Of a DNA stretch of 64,000 bases, positions 1 to 7,616 are shown one piece after another. Numbering within the stretch: position 1 is the stretch's first letter; every line of letters starts with the position of its first letter. Source of the stretch: JBKCUK01 sp046318415 (lineage in GTDB: Bacteria; Pseudomonadota; Alphaproteobacteria; Caedimonadales; Caedimonadaceae); contig JBKCUK010000005.1 of NCBI GenBank assembly GCA_046318415.1, positions 1 through 64,000 of the forward strand, read 5' to 3'. The notes below the pieces were generated by a model, which saw only the letters and a program-made list of their open reading frames with translations, was not told where the DNA came from and made no database searches. A program made the position numbers and the translations under genes.

Positions 1-1
1 T

Positions 2-151
2 GAGTTCTTGCAAGGTGAGGCTTTTGATCCCGATGCGGACCTCTACAAAAGCAAATACGTGGTGACCAATGCCAAGGGCGAGCCCACCGGCTTAACCCTT
101 GAGGCCGCCAAAGCTTTGCTTGCCATGCTGGGGATCGTTGAAATGAACTAA
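2..151 (+). CDS. C-terminal end of an unrecognised protein (partial)
   Basis: An open frame enters from the left edge and ends at a double stop (TAA TAA, 149-154), giving 49 residues that finish in LAMLGIVEMN. The composition is ordinary for a soluble protein (acidic start, then a helix rich in Ala and Leu). The fragment is too short to assign a family. Codon use matches the neighbouring ettA, so it is probably a real gene whose body lies outside the window. Confidence 0.5.
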   Translation, partial: EFLQGEAFDPDADLYKSKYVVTNAKGEPTGLTLEAAKALLAMLGIVEMN

Positions 152-163
152 TAATGGGTAAGT

Positions 164-201
164 CGGCGATACAGGACAAATTATTTTATCCTGCATCGCC
201 G
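164..201. other. Imperfect hairpin downstream of the partial gene
   Basis: CGGCGAT at 164-170 pairs with ATCGCCG at 195-201. The stem continues inward through CAGGA/TCCTG after one A-C mismatch, with an AT-rich loop. No T-run follows on either strand, so a classic intrinsic terminator is not supported. It may protect the 3' end of the upstream mRNA. Confidence 0.35.
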
Positions 202-368
202 CATTCCTGTTAGGGCTCCTAGATCATTCAGAAACAGTGAGAGCTTTGGCGTTAATCGGGCCAGGTTTTTTCTCATCTCACCTTCTACTTCTTACTTCCA
301 TCTTGTGGGATTGGCGCTATACTCCGCGACAAGATCATGAGACCTAATCAAATAAGAGGATCCCCCTG

Positions 369-2051
369 ATGGCAGCTTATCAATACGTATACGTGATGCA
401 GGGCCTGAGCAAAACGTTTCCGGGCGGCAAACAAGTTCTGAAAAATATTCATCTCTCGTTCCTACCCGGTGCCAAGATTGGTGTGATTGGTATCAACGGT
501 GCAGGTAAGTCCACCCTGTTCAAAGTCATGGCGGGCCTTGATAAAGAATACAGCGGTGAGGCTTGGGCGGCTGAGGGCGCCAAGGTGGGATATCTACCCC
601 AAGAACCCCAATTGGACCCCAAGCTTACGGTGCATGAAAATGTACTAGAAGGTGTGAAAGAAACGAAAGAACTCCTCGAGCGTTTTGAGGCGGTGAGTGC
701 TCGCTTTGCCGAGGAAATGAGCGACGATGAAATGAACGCGCTTTTGGCCGAGCAAGCCGAGCTGCAGGAGAAAATCGACGCTCTCAATGCCTGGGAGCTG
801 GATCGTACCATTGAGATTGCCATGGATGCGCTGCGCTGCCCTCCTGGGGATGCATCGGTGGAATCCCTCTCGGGTGGAGAAAAGCGCCGCGTGGCCCTGT
901 GCCGTCTTTTACTGCAACAGCCCGACATGCTGCTTCTTGACGAGCCCACCAACCACTTGGACGCCGAATCCGTTGCGTGGCTTGAGAAGTATTTACAAAA
1001 CTATAAAGGCACTGTCGTCCTGATCACCCACGATCGTTACTTTCTCGATAATGTGGTCAGCTGGATTCTTGAGCTGGACCGCGGTGAGGGCATTCCCTTC
1101 AAGGGCAATTACTCGGAATGGCTTGACCAACAACAAAAACGTCTGGCCCAGGAAGAAAAGCAGGAAGTGGACCGCCAGAAGTCCTTGCAGCGCGAGCTGG
1201 AGTGGGTGCGCCAATCCCCCAAGGCCCGCCAGGCCAAGAGCAAAGCGCGTCTTGCAGCTTATGAAGAGCTATTACAAGAAAGCCTGGAGCGCCGCACGGC
1301 CACCGAGCAGATTATCATCCCAGCAGGCCCCCGCTTGGGCCAGGTGGTGGCAGAAGCCAAGGGCGTTCACAAAGGCTTTGGCGACCGCTTACTCATTGAA
1401 GACCTCAGCTTTAGCGTGCCTCCCGGAGCCATCGTGGGCGTGATTGGCCCCAACGGCGTGGGTAAAACCACCCTCTTTAAGATGATCACCGGCCAAGAAC
1501 AGCCGGACTCGGGCACCATGCGTTTGGGCGAGACAGTCAAGCTGGGCTATGTGGATCAGGTGCGTGATGCCTTGGAGAGCAGCAAAACCGTGTGGGAAGA
1601 AATCTCGGGCGGTCTTGATGAGCTGGAACTGGGCAAGATCAAGATGAGCAGCAGGGCGTACTGTGGCCGCTTTAACTTCCGCGGACCCGATCAGCAAAAG
1701 AAGGTTGGACAACTCTCGGGCGGTGAGCGCAACCGCGTCCACTTGGCGAAGATCCTCAAATCAGGCGCCAATTTCTTGCTTTTGGACGAGCCCACCAACG
1801 ACCTGGACGTGGAAACCCTGCGTGCCCTAGAAGATGCGTTGTTGGGCTTCGCGGGCTCTGCCATCGTCATCAGCCACGACCGTTGGTTCCTGGATCGTAT
1901 TGCCACCCATATCCTCGCCTTTGAAGGTGACAGCCATGTGGAATGGTTTGCCGGTAACTACACGGAATATGAGGAAGATCGAGCCCGCCGACTGGGGCCT
2001 GAGGCCATGAATCCCCACCGCGTGCGCTATAAGCCCTTGGTGCGTTCTTAA
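369..2051 (+). CDS. ettA: Energy-dependent translational throttle protein EttA (ABC-F ATPase)
   Basis: This cytosolic ABC-F protein binds the ribosomal E site and gates the first elongation step according to the ATP/ADP ratio. Two ABC modules are visible. The first has Walker A GINGAGKST, signature LSGGEKRRVALCR and Walker B LLLDEPTNHLD. The second has GPNGVGKTT, LSGGERNRVHLAK and LLLDEPTNDLD. A charged linker lies between them, with KSLQRELEWVRQSPKARQ typical of the family. The length of 560 aa fits EttA (about 555). A GAGGATC element precedes the ATG, and TATACT at 318-323 could be a -10 box, though no good -35 is seen. A hairpin terminator follows, so it is probably monocistronic. Confidence 0.95.
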   Translation: MAAYQYVYVMQGLSKTFPGGKQVLKNIHLSFLPGAKIGVIGINGAGKSTLFKVMAGLDKEYSGEAWAAEGAKVGYLPQEPQLDPKLTVHENVLEGVKETKELLERFEAVSARFAEEMSDDEMNALLAEQAELQEKIDALNAWELDRTIEIAMDALRCPPGDASVESLSGGEKRRVALCRLLLQQPDMLLLDEPTNHLDAESVAWLEKYLQNYKGTVVLITHDRYFLDNVVSWILELDRGEGIPFKGNYSEWLDQQQKRLAQEEKQEVDRQKSLQRELEWVRQSPKARQAKSKARLAAYEELLQESLERRTATEQIIIPAGPRLGQVVAEAKGVHKGFGDRLLIEDLSFSVPPGAIVGVIGPNGVGKTTLFKMITGQEQPDSGTMRLGETVKLGYVDQVRDALESSKTVWEEISGGLDELELGKIKMSSRAYCGRFNFRGPDQQKKVGQLSGGERNRVHLAKILKSGANFLLLDEPTNDLDVETLRALEDALLGFAGSAIVISHDRWFLDRIATHILAFEGDSHVEWFAGNYTEYEEDRARRLGPEAMNPHRVRYKPLVRS

Positions 2052-2076
2052 GTCCAAGTCTTTTTGATCCTCTCCA

Positions 2077-2121
2077 CCGCTGTCTTAGGGGTTTTGCGCC
2101 TGGGGGACAGCGGTTTTGTTT
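2077..2121 (+). terminator. Rho-independent terminator after ettA
   Basis: CCGCTGTC at 2077-2084 pairs with GACAGCGG at 2106-2113 and is followed directly by TTTTGTTTT. It lies 26 bases after the ettA stop codon. Confidence 0.75.
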
Positions 2122-2329
2122 TGCGTACACCCCCTCGAAATGGAAAAGCATGCGCATTTTCCCGTGGGGTTTACCAGCGGAAATGGTTAAAACTGCACAT
2201 GATTTTTCGAGGAACAGCCGAATAACACCTGCCCGTTGTCTTTCCTGGCGATTGCCCCCTCAGCCATCCGATCTAAAGCATACAAAACAGAGCAAGACAT
2301 GCGCGAATTGCATACCTCTCATGCAATAA

Positions 2330-2516
2330 TTCTGCTTTTGAAGCGCCCGAAACTTTGTTAAACCATGAGCACCAGTCAAGCTTTCAAAGGCTTGCTCTGA
2401 GCAGCTTAAGCCGATGTGCTTAAGCGAAGGGCTAGTTTTCTTACTGGTCCTACGTCTCCCAGACGTGAAGCCTCCCTGTTAAACTTGGCCGGGGTATTAC
2501 CCCGGTCCTTTTTTTT
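2330..2516 (+). ncRNA. Candidate structured small RNA (6S-like elements), ends in a terminator
   Basis: No coding frame fits this stretch, but it holds a run of compact hairpins: CAAGC/GCTTG (2377-2394), GCTTAAGC/GCTTAAGC (2404-2411 with 2418-2425), GGGCTAGT/ACTGGTCC (2429-2436 with 2443-2450) and ACGTCT/AGACGT (2452-2466). They are followed by a strong terminator stem at 2487-2507 and eight T. The order of short motifs (CTGAG, CCGAT, GGTCC, GAAGCCT, TTAAACT) resembles the 3' half of 6S RNA, but the long closing stem of 6S is not obvious. The 5' end is a guess. An alternative is a lineage-specific regulatory RNA. Confidence 0.4.
2487..2516 (+). terminator. Strong rho-independent terminator of the candidate small RNA
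   Basis: GGCCGGGG at 2487-2494 pairs with CCCCGGTC at 2500-2507 around a TATTA loop, including one G-T pair, and is followed by TTTTTTTT (2509-2516). No protein gene ends nearby, which argues for a transcribed RNA just upstream. Confidence 0.8.
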
Positions 2517-2542
2517 GTGGGTATCTTCCGTGGGTATCTTCC
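2517..2542 (+). repeat. Perfect tandem duplication of a 13-mer
   Basis: GTGGGTATCTTCC occurs twice back to back (2517-2529 and 2530-2542), directly after the terminator T-run. It is probably a slippage duplication; no function is evident. Confidence 0.8.
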
Positions 2543-2595
2543 AAAGAAAAACTCCTGGTCCATCACTTTCATCGCGCGCCCTGCACCCTTAACGC

Positions 2596-2740
2596 CGTCA
2601 TCGCGAGCGAGAGCACCGAGCGCGGGGATCCAGGCTGTTTTTTTGGTCAGAGTAATAAGGGGGCACTTTTGTCATCCCCGCATAGCCCTGTCATTCTCTG
2701 CGATCACACGTCATCCCCGCGTAGGCGGGGATCCAGGCTG
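2596..2740. repeat. Dispersed palindromic repeats (REP-like), first cluster
   Basis: Two related elements lie here: 2596-2637 (CGTCATCGCGAGCG through GGGGATCCAGGCTG) and 2709-2740 (CGTCATCCCCGCG, TAG, GCGGGGATCCAGGCTG), plus a half copy (TGTCATCCCCGC) at 2670-2681. The core CCCCGC/GCGGGG is an inverted repeat. Similar copies recur at 4.4 kb and 32.6-33.0 kb. This GTCATCCCCGC...GGGGATCCAG type is widespread in proteobacterial intergenic DNA. Confidence 0.8.
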
Positions 2741-2859
2741 TGCGCCCCCTTCATCGCCAGCGACCTCTGCACTCTTCAAATCTATAAATCTTATTATTGA
2801 CAATTTGGCTTTAATGGATTATTGGTCTTCACATTCCGGCTTATGAATAAGGATTTATC

Positions 2860-4320
2860 ATGACATTTTCTCGCATCACACGAACCCTGGGTCTTGTCAC
2901 CTTGTTGGGATCTTCCCTATCCGACCTGCAGGCAACGGAACTAATGGGCTTTGCGGATCTTCCCGAGGATGCGTTACTCGGCATCATGCACTTTCTTCCT
3001 GATCGTGATATTGGCGCCATGGCAATGACCTCAAGGGCGCCCTCGGAGGTCTCTCGTACGGCATTATTCTCAATGATTTCAGAGATGACCCTTAATCGCG
3101 GAACGGGCGAAGGTCACAAACGCTTGCAGGACTTGCCGACATCAAGGGTCCAGCGCATCCTAGGCCAAATTGTTGAGCAAGATCAGTATCTTGCGATACC
3201 TATGAATTCGCCCCTTTGCTCCATGATTCCGGATTCAGTGAAGCTGGCGGATCTTGAGGATTGGCGTCGAAATCTAGCCGTCGCCATGCCCTTGTACAAG
3301 GCCGCATTTGGTAAAGAGTTGCCAGAAGACCATGTGAACTTGGCGCTGCAGCACCTGTTGGCGGTCATCAATACCCGCGTTTACGTCCAACCCAATAACG
3401 TCAATCAGAGTTTTAAGCAGTTTGCAGAATACAAATCTAAAAGTTTGATCGAAAGCCTGCAAAACCAACGGAAAGCACGTCCTTTTGTGAATCTCCTGCA
3501 TGGTGATGTGGATGAAGCGCTCCTGGCCACCCAGGCCCACATCATCGTTCTCAGCGATGCCGAACTGTGCCAGCCAGAAACAAAACAAAAACTCGAGAAA
3601 CTGCTCGGCACACAAACTGCAGACCACACCCATCACGTCATGCTCAGCGTCGGCAATACCCCCGCAAGACTGGAGGATGGTATACTGACTTTGCGAACTG
3701 ACGATCTTCCATCAAACGTGCGCCACCTCACGGTGACCAACCCAACTGCTCATGTGACAACAATTGGGAGTGATTTTCTCAAGAGACAAGAGAAGCTTCT
3801 TTCTCTTAAATTAGTAGGATTTCGAAACGTCTCCAAAGTCAAAGAAAATTTTCTGTATGAGTGCACTGGCTTGACCCACTTGGATCTCTCCGATCTTAAA
3901 AACGTCAATGAAATTGGGAGTGCGTTCCTCATTTTTTGCAGAGGTTTAACCAGCGTCGATCTCTCTGCGTTCACAAATGTCACCCAAATCGGAGCAGGGT
4001 TCCTCGGTGGTTGCACCAGTTTAACCAGCGTTGATCTCTCTGCGTTCACAAATGTCACCCAAATCGAGGGCTCTTTCCTCAGTGGTTGCACCAGTTTAAC
4101 CAGCGTCGATCTCTCTCCGTTCAAAAAAGTCACGAAAATTGGGGACCTTTTCCTTCATTTTTGCAGCGGTTTAACCAGCGTCGATCTCTCCGTTTTCAAT
4201 AATGTGACCCAGATTGACCGCGGCTTCATCGTGAGGTGCTACTCCCTTACACATAAGGCGAAAGAATACATCAGCGCCTTTTGTAAACAACGCAGTATGG
4301 AATGGATGCAAGGATTTTAG
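2860..4320 (+). CDS. Exported F-box-like, leucine-rich-repeat protein
   Basis: Residues 1-26 resemble a Sec signal (basic start, then hydrophobic VTLLGSSLSDLQA). Residues about 31-65 carry an F-box-like pattern: LPEDALLGIMHFLP, then DIGAMAMTSRAPSEV. The middle (70-290) is unrecognised. Residues about 310-470 hold BspA-type leucine-rich repeats of 25 aa with the pattern FLxxCTSLTSVDLSxFTNVTQI. F-box domains recruit eukaryotic SCF ubiquitin ligases, so a host-directed effector role is an inference. Two related genes lie at 58.4-59.9 kb and 60.5-62.2 kb. The conserved EMTLN after the F-box is shared with the 58.4 kb copy. A terminator follows. Confidence 0.7.
   Translation: MTFSRITRTLGLVTLLGSSLSDLQATELMGFADLPEDALLGIMHFLPDRDIGAMAMTSRAPSEVSRTALFSMISEMTLNRGTGEGHKRLQDLPTSRVQRILGQIVEQDQYLAIPMNSPLCSMIPDSVKLADLEDWRRNLAVAMPLYKAAFGKELPEDHVNLALQHLLAVINTRVYVQPNNVNQSFKQFAEYKSKSLIESLQNQRKARPFVNLLHGDVDEALLATQAHIIVLSDAELCQPETKQKLEKLLGTQTADHTHHVMLSVGNTPARLEDGILTLRTDDLPSNVRHLTVTNPTAHVTTIGSDFLKRQEKLLSLKLVGFRNVSKVKENFLYECTGLTHLDLSDLKNVNEIGSAFLIFCRGLTSVDLSAFTNVTQIGAGFLGGCTSLTSVDLSAFTNVTQIEGSFLSGCTSLTSVDLSPFKKVTKIGDLFLHFCSGLTSVDLSVFNNVTQIDRGFIVRCYSLTHKAKEYISAFCKQRSMEWMQGF
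3810..4260 (+). repeat. 75-bp in-gene tandem repeats encoding 25-residue LRR units
   Basis: The element ACCAGCGTCGATCTCTC (with small changes) recurs with exact 75-bp spacing; its GAT codons end at 3885, 3960, 4035, 4110 and 4185. The two central units (about 3950-4100) are nearly identical in DNA, and outer units are more diverged. This suggests recent duplication inside the gene and a potential for copy-number change by recombination. Confidence 0.85.
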
Positions 4321-4371
4321 GCGCTTTTTGCAAATAATCTCCGCCACCATTCTCGGTGAGGATTAAAAAGA

Positions 4372-4396
4372 GGCGGTTATCACCGCCTTTTTTCTT
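4372..4396 (+). terminator. Rho-independent terminator after the F-box/LRR gene
   Basis: GGCGGT (4372-4377) pairs with ACCGCC (4382-4387) around a TATC loop, followed by TTTTTTCTTT. It lies about 50 bases after the stop codon. Confidence 0.7.
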
Positions 4397-4422
4397 TAGC
4401 GCAAGTGCAACACTCCCACGCC

Positions 4423-4466
4423 CGTCATCGCGAGCCCAGCTCACGATCACCCTCGTCATCGCGAGG
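4423..4466. repeat. Two short CGTCATCGCGAG repeat copies
   Basis: CGTCATCGCGAGC (4423-4435) and CGTCATCGCGAGG (4454-4466) match the left end of the dispersed repeat family seen at 2596 and 32557. The right-hand GGATCCAGGCTG half is absent here. Confidence 0.6.
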
Positions 4467-4477
4467 GCTGCTTAGGG

Positions 4478-4936
4478 TTATTCTTTTGAGTCTTCGCGGG
4501 CGCCCACAGTTTTTGCATGGCGGCCAAAATTACCGAATATACGCTGCAGGAAAGGCCGATCCTCACCATGGGTCGGTGTGCGACGGGCTTGGGGCGCAAT
4601 CTGCTGACCACGACCATCCTTCACGTCGATATTTTGCAAGATCCCTTTTTCATCAAACTGCAGGCAAAGCAGCTGCTGCTCAACGGTCGTTGGGTGCATG
4701 AAAGCCGTTGTTTCGGTCTTTTTATGGAAATAAATCCATTCCTTCTCATCCAAAGGCGTTGCGCTGCAGGGGCTGCCCAATAACCGCAACACGTCTTCTT
4801 TACTCTGTTGTCCAGGTTGCAGGGCGGAAATTTGTTCTGGCTCGGGCATGTGACCGTGAATCGCCACACGGGGGGCGCAAGCGGACAACGTGCCAACAAC
4901 AGTCAGACTGAGGATGGAAAAGGCTCTTGGTGACAT
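4478..4936 (-). CDS. bamE: Outer membrane assembly lipoprotein BamE (SmpA/OmlA family)
   Basis: BamE is the small lipoprotein of the BAM complex that inserts beta-barrel proteins into the outer membrane. The N-terminus is a lipoprotein signal ending in TLSAC, with the lipidated Cys at residue 20. The SmpA/OmlA core follows: ISALQPGQQSKEDVLRLLGSP and then EKEWIYFHKKTE. An LQFDEKGILQNID strand is typical of the fold. The C-terminal 40 residues are a charged tail outside the usual domain, making 152 aa, longer than E. coli BamE (113). It lies 56 bases downstream of the secretin gene on the same strand and may share its transcript. Confidence 0.85.
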   Translation of the reverse strand: MSPRAFSILSLTVVGTLSACAPRVAIHGHMPEPEQISALQPGQQSKEDVLRLLGSPCSATPLDEKEWIYFHKKTETTAFMHPTTVEQQLLCLQFDEKGILQNIDVKDGRGQQIAPQARRTPTHGEDRPFLQRIFGNFGRHAKTVGAREDSKE

Positions 4937-4992
4937 GACAAGGCTCCGTTTGTTCTCTTTGGGTTATGGACCGCAAAAGAAAATCTGTCAAG

Positions 4993-6657
4993 TCAGCGTG
5001 ACGGCTCTCCCAGCTGTAAGGGCCGCGGATCATGGGTGAAGGTTTCATACAAATTCTTATCCGCCGGTGCAATGGGCTCTTCGCGCACAGGAAGGTCTGT
5101 GGACTGATCCACAATGGTTGCGCGCAAGAAAATCACCAGCTCAGCAACACCATTATCCTCGGTTTTACCTTTGAAAAGCGAACCCAGTAGGGGCACATCG
5201 CTCACCCCCGGCAAGCCAGATTCCATATTATCTGCGCGCTCTTCCATCAGCCCGCCCATGACAACAGTCGTGCCGGAAGGCATGGTAATCACCGAATCCA
5301 ACTCGCGCACCTGAACTTCTGGCACTAAGGATTTTTGACCATGTTTGGAGACGATCGCAACGGCAGGATCTTCTTTTTCGTCCACCACACGACTGATGGT
5401 GGGTCTCAAGGTCATGATCACTTGTCCCGTTTGAAAATCGATGGAGGGATGCACCACCATGACCAAACCGATGGGAACCGTTTGCACCTCGCTTGAGACA
5501 TGCTCGTGCTGGAAGCGGCTGTCATACCCCCAATCGCGATTATAATCGATGCGGAAAAATACCCTATTGGTGGCGACTTTGAGCATGGCCGACTGATTAT
5601 TAATGACCGTTAAGCGGGGCGACGACAGCGTGCGTACGGTGCCAAATTTGGAAAGCAGGTTCAAAAGCCCGGTCAACTCTTTACCACTGCCCCCTAGGGT
5701 AAACACATCCCGCTGGGGCGTGATGGTGGCATCAAAGGCACCAGCGGCACCAATCTTCCCCAGCGTCCCTTGGGCGACAAAATCGCCTTTAAGCGCCTGC
5801 CAATTAATGCCGCTTTTGAACTCGTCTTTCAGGATCACCTCAATAATCTTCGCCTCAATCAGCACTTGGGAGGCAACGCTTTTACGGAGCAAATTGATGT
5901 ACTCCTCCACCTGCTGATGCTGCGCCTCTGTTGCCAGAACCGAGACCAATCCTGCCTGGCGATGTAGGGAAAAGCTCTGGGCTGAGGTATGGGCATCGTT
6001 GAGCTGGGTTGTGGACAATAAGGTCCCCAGATTGTGCTCAAGCTCTTGCCAAAAATCGGACTTTGCTTGCCCCGTCAGCAGGGTATTTGAGCCATTGTCC
6101 AACTCGTTGTGGCGTCCGTCGATGGAGGTAAAGACATCCGTGGCAATGGAAATGCGATTTTGATTCTCACGGGTCAGCGCCAAAAACTGCACATTGTAGG
6201 TCTTAACGTAAGGGTGGTCAGGCGAAATGCGTAAGATGCCTCCTTTTAAAGTCGTGCGACAGCGATTGAGGGCGCAAATATGCCGCACCACATCCATAAA
6301 GGGACGATCTTTGGCATGAAAAGCAACACCCCCTGAGATTTCGGGATCCACCACCACGTTCATGCCCGCTTGTTGCGCCAAATCAAGAAACAGCCCCTTC
6401 AGCGGCACAGATTCGGTGGCGCTGATGGTCACTTTTTTGAGCAAATTCTCGGGCACCTCTTCCTTTGCTGGCGGAGAGAGGATGGGTGTGGAGGCAACGG
6501 CTGGCGGATTTTTTGAGGTGCGGGTCAGGGTATCAAAAAACTGATCTTTGGGTACGTTTTCGAGATACGGATCATGGGTGGCAAGGGGTACATTGTTCTT
6601 GCAACCGCTGAGCGCAAGACACAAAACCAAAAAGAGGCGAATCCCTGAGTGATGCAT
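4993..6657 (-). CDS. mshL: MshL/PilQ-type secretin lipoprotein
   Basis: Secretins form the outer-membrane ring of type II secretion, type IV pili and MSHA-like pili. Residues 1-19 form a lipoprotein signal with lipobox LSGC. A secretin short domain (STN-like) spans about residues 70-150 (LFLDLAQQAGMNVVVDPEI, then CRTTLKGGILRI). An N-domain lies around 220-280 (VEEYINLLRKSVASQVLIEAKIIEV cut here into two parts: VEEYINLLRKS and QVLIEAKIIEV). The C-terminal secretin barrel runs to VPLLGSLFKG and AELVIFLRATIV. This layout is that of MshL. No pilin, ATPase or inner-membrane platform gene is in the window. It precedes bamE, a plausible partner for secretin assembly. Confidence 0.8.
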   Translation of the reverse strand: MHHSGIRLFLVLCLALSGCKNNVPLATHDPYLENVPKDQFFDTLTRTSKNPPAVASTPILSPPAKEEVPENLLKKVTISATESVPLKGLFLDLAQQAGMNVVVDPEISGGVAFHAKDRPFMDVVRHICALNRCRTTLKGGILRISPDHPYVKTYNVQFLALTRENQNRISIATDVFTSIDGRHNELDNGSNTLLTGQAKSDFWQELEHNLGTLLSTTQLNDAHTSAQSFSLHRQAGLVSVLATEAQHQQVEEYINLLRKSVASQVLIEAKIIEVILKDEFKSGINWQALKGDFVAQGTLGKIGAAGAFDATITPQRDVFTLGGSGKELTGLLNLLSKFGTVRTLSSPRLTVINNQSAMLKVATNRVFFRIDYNRDWGYDSRFQHEHVSSEVQTVPIGLVMVVHPSIDFQTGQVIMTLRPTISRVVDEKEDPAVAIVSKHGQKSLVPEVQVRELDSVITMPSGTTVVMGGLMEERADNMESGLPGVSDVPLLGSLFKGKTEDNGVAELVIFLRATIVDQSTDLPVREEPIAPADKNLYETFTHDPRPLQLGEPSR

Positions 6658-7616
6658 GATGAGCTTTTTTTATTATTTTCTCACTATTTGAACCACCTTG
6701 CTCTGCCTGTGTAAAGCGGGATCTGGAAACAGCGTGTCATTTTCATGCTGCCACACCCAAGGTATACCCCAGATTTACGTGTCAGCAGCAAGCTGGGTGT
6801 TGGACTGCGCTCACCGATGCCTGGAGGGCTGGACACGGGGCGGGGATGGCAGGGACACAACCCCTTTCCAGATCCCTGTGCTTTTGTAGAGGTGGCGGCC
6901 CTTCTCGCCCCTGCCAAACAAACCGACCCAAAAGCCCACACACCGCGGGCACGGCACCTTTGTTCCTTAATTTTTAGCACGCACAGGGTATCGAAGGCAC
7001 AGCACATGCCCTTCCGCCAGGCTTTTGGCATGTGCCGGCAGAATGATGATAATCACGCAAGAGTGCGTCTCAAAGATTATGGGGTATATGTACATGTCAT
7101 TTTTGAGGACTCAATCCTCTCATGGAAAATCGAAAAAAAAGGAGACTGCCACGTGGCAAACATCAAATCAGGCCTATGGCATGATTATATAAAGAAATAA
7201 TCAAATCCAAGGCTTTTTTGAGTAGAAAATATGGCTGTGGGTTAAAGTTATCATGCATTGGGGGATCCGGCTTTAAATCTGCTCTCACGAGCGGTTTTTT
7301 TCAACCAAACCTCTAATAAATGACGTGGACTCAGGAAGAAAAACGCCTAGCCCCAAAGCGATTATCCGCAAGACTAAGGACCCACAACAATAGCTCGATG
7401 GGCACCAGAGGGAATCCAGACGCTCTTAGCGCTGCATCCCAAGACCAGATGAAACCCACACCCTTTTAGCTGCGCACTCATAGCACAGTGCCCCCATTAG
7501 CAAAGGACCAGTACAGATGTCTTCCAACGGATCAAGCCCTCAAAACGCGCTTCAACAGCCTTCCGCTGCACCCAGGAAAGCACCAAGCCGCCACCAGGCT
7601 GGGGCCCCTCACCGGA
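6658..7616. other. Gene-poor stretch of about 960 bp
   Basis: No frame here shows convincing protein character. The longest open frame (6745-7200, plus) reads as low-quality sequence rich in Pro, Arg and Cys without a plausible start site. Its last 50 codons, ending WHDYIKK, look somewhat more protein-like but match nothing I recognise. One hairpin followed by T lies at 7281-7300. The region may be decayed coding DNA or carry an untranslated RNA. Confidence 0.5.
7281..7300 (+). terminator. Possible intrinsic terminator in the gene-poor stretch
   Basis: GCTC (7281-7284) pairs with GAGC (7289-7292) around TCAC and is followed by GG and about eight T. The stem is short. No gene upstream on the plus strand needs it, apart from the doubtful open frame ending at 7200. 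Confidence 0.35.

Noticed and set aside
449..952. 167-codon minus-strand open frame inside ettA
   Set aside because: It is a shadow of the well-supported ettA frame, rich in Ser and Arg with no family features.
6745..7200. 151-codon plus-strand open frame in the gap between the secretin and lipase genes
   Set aside because: Composition is poor, no ribosome site is seen and no motif is recognised; mentioned only as part of the gap.
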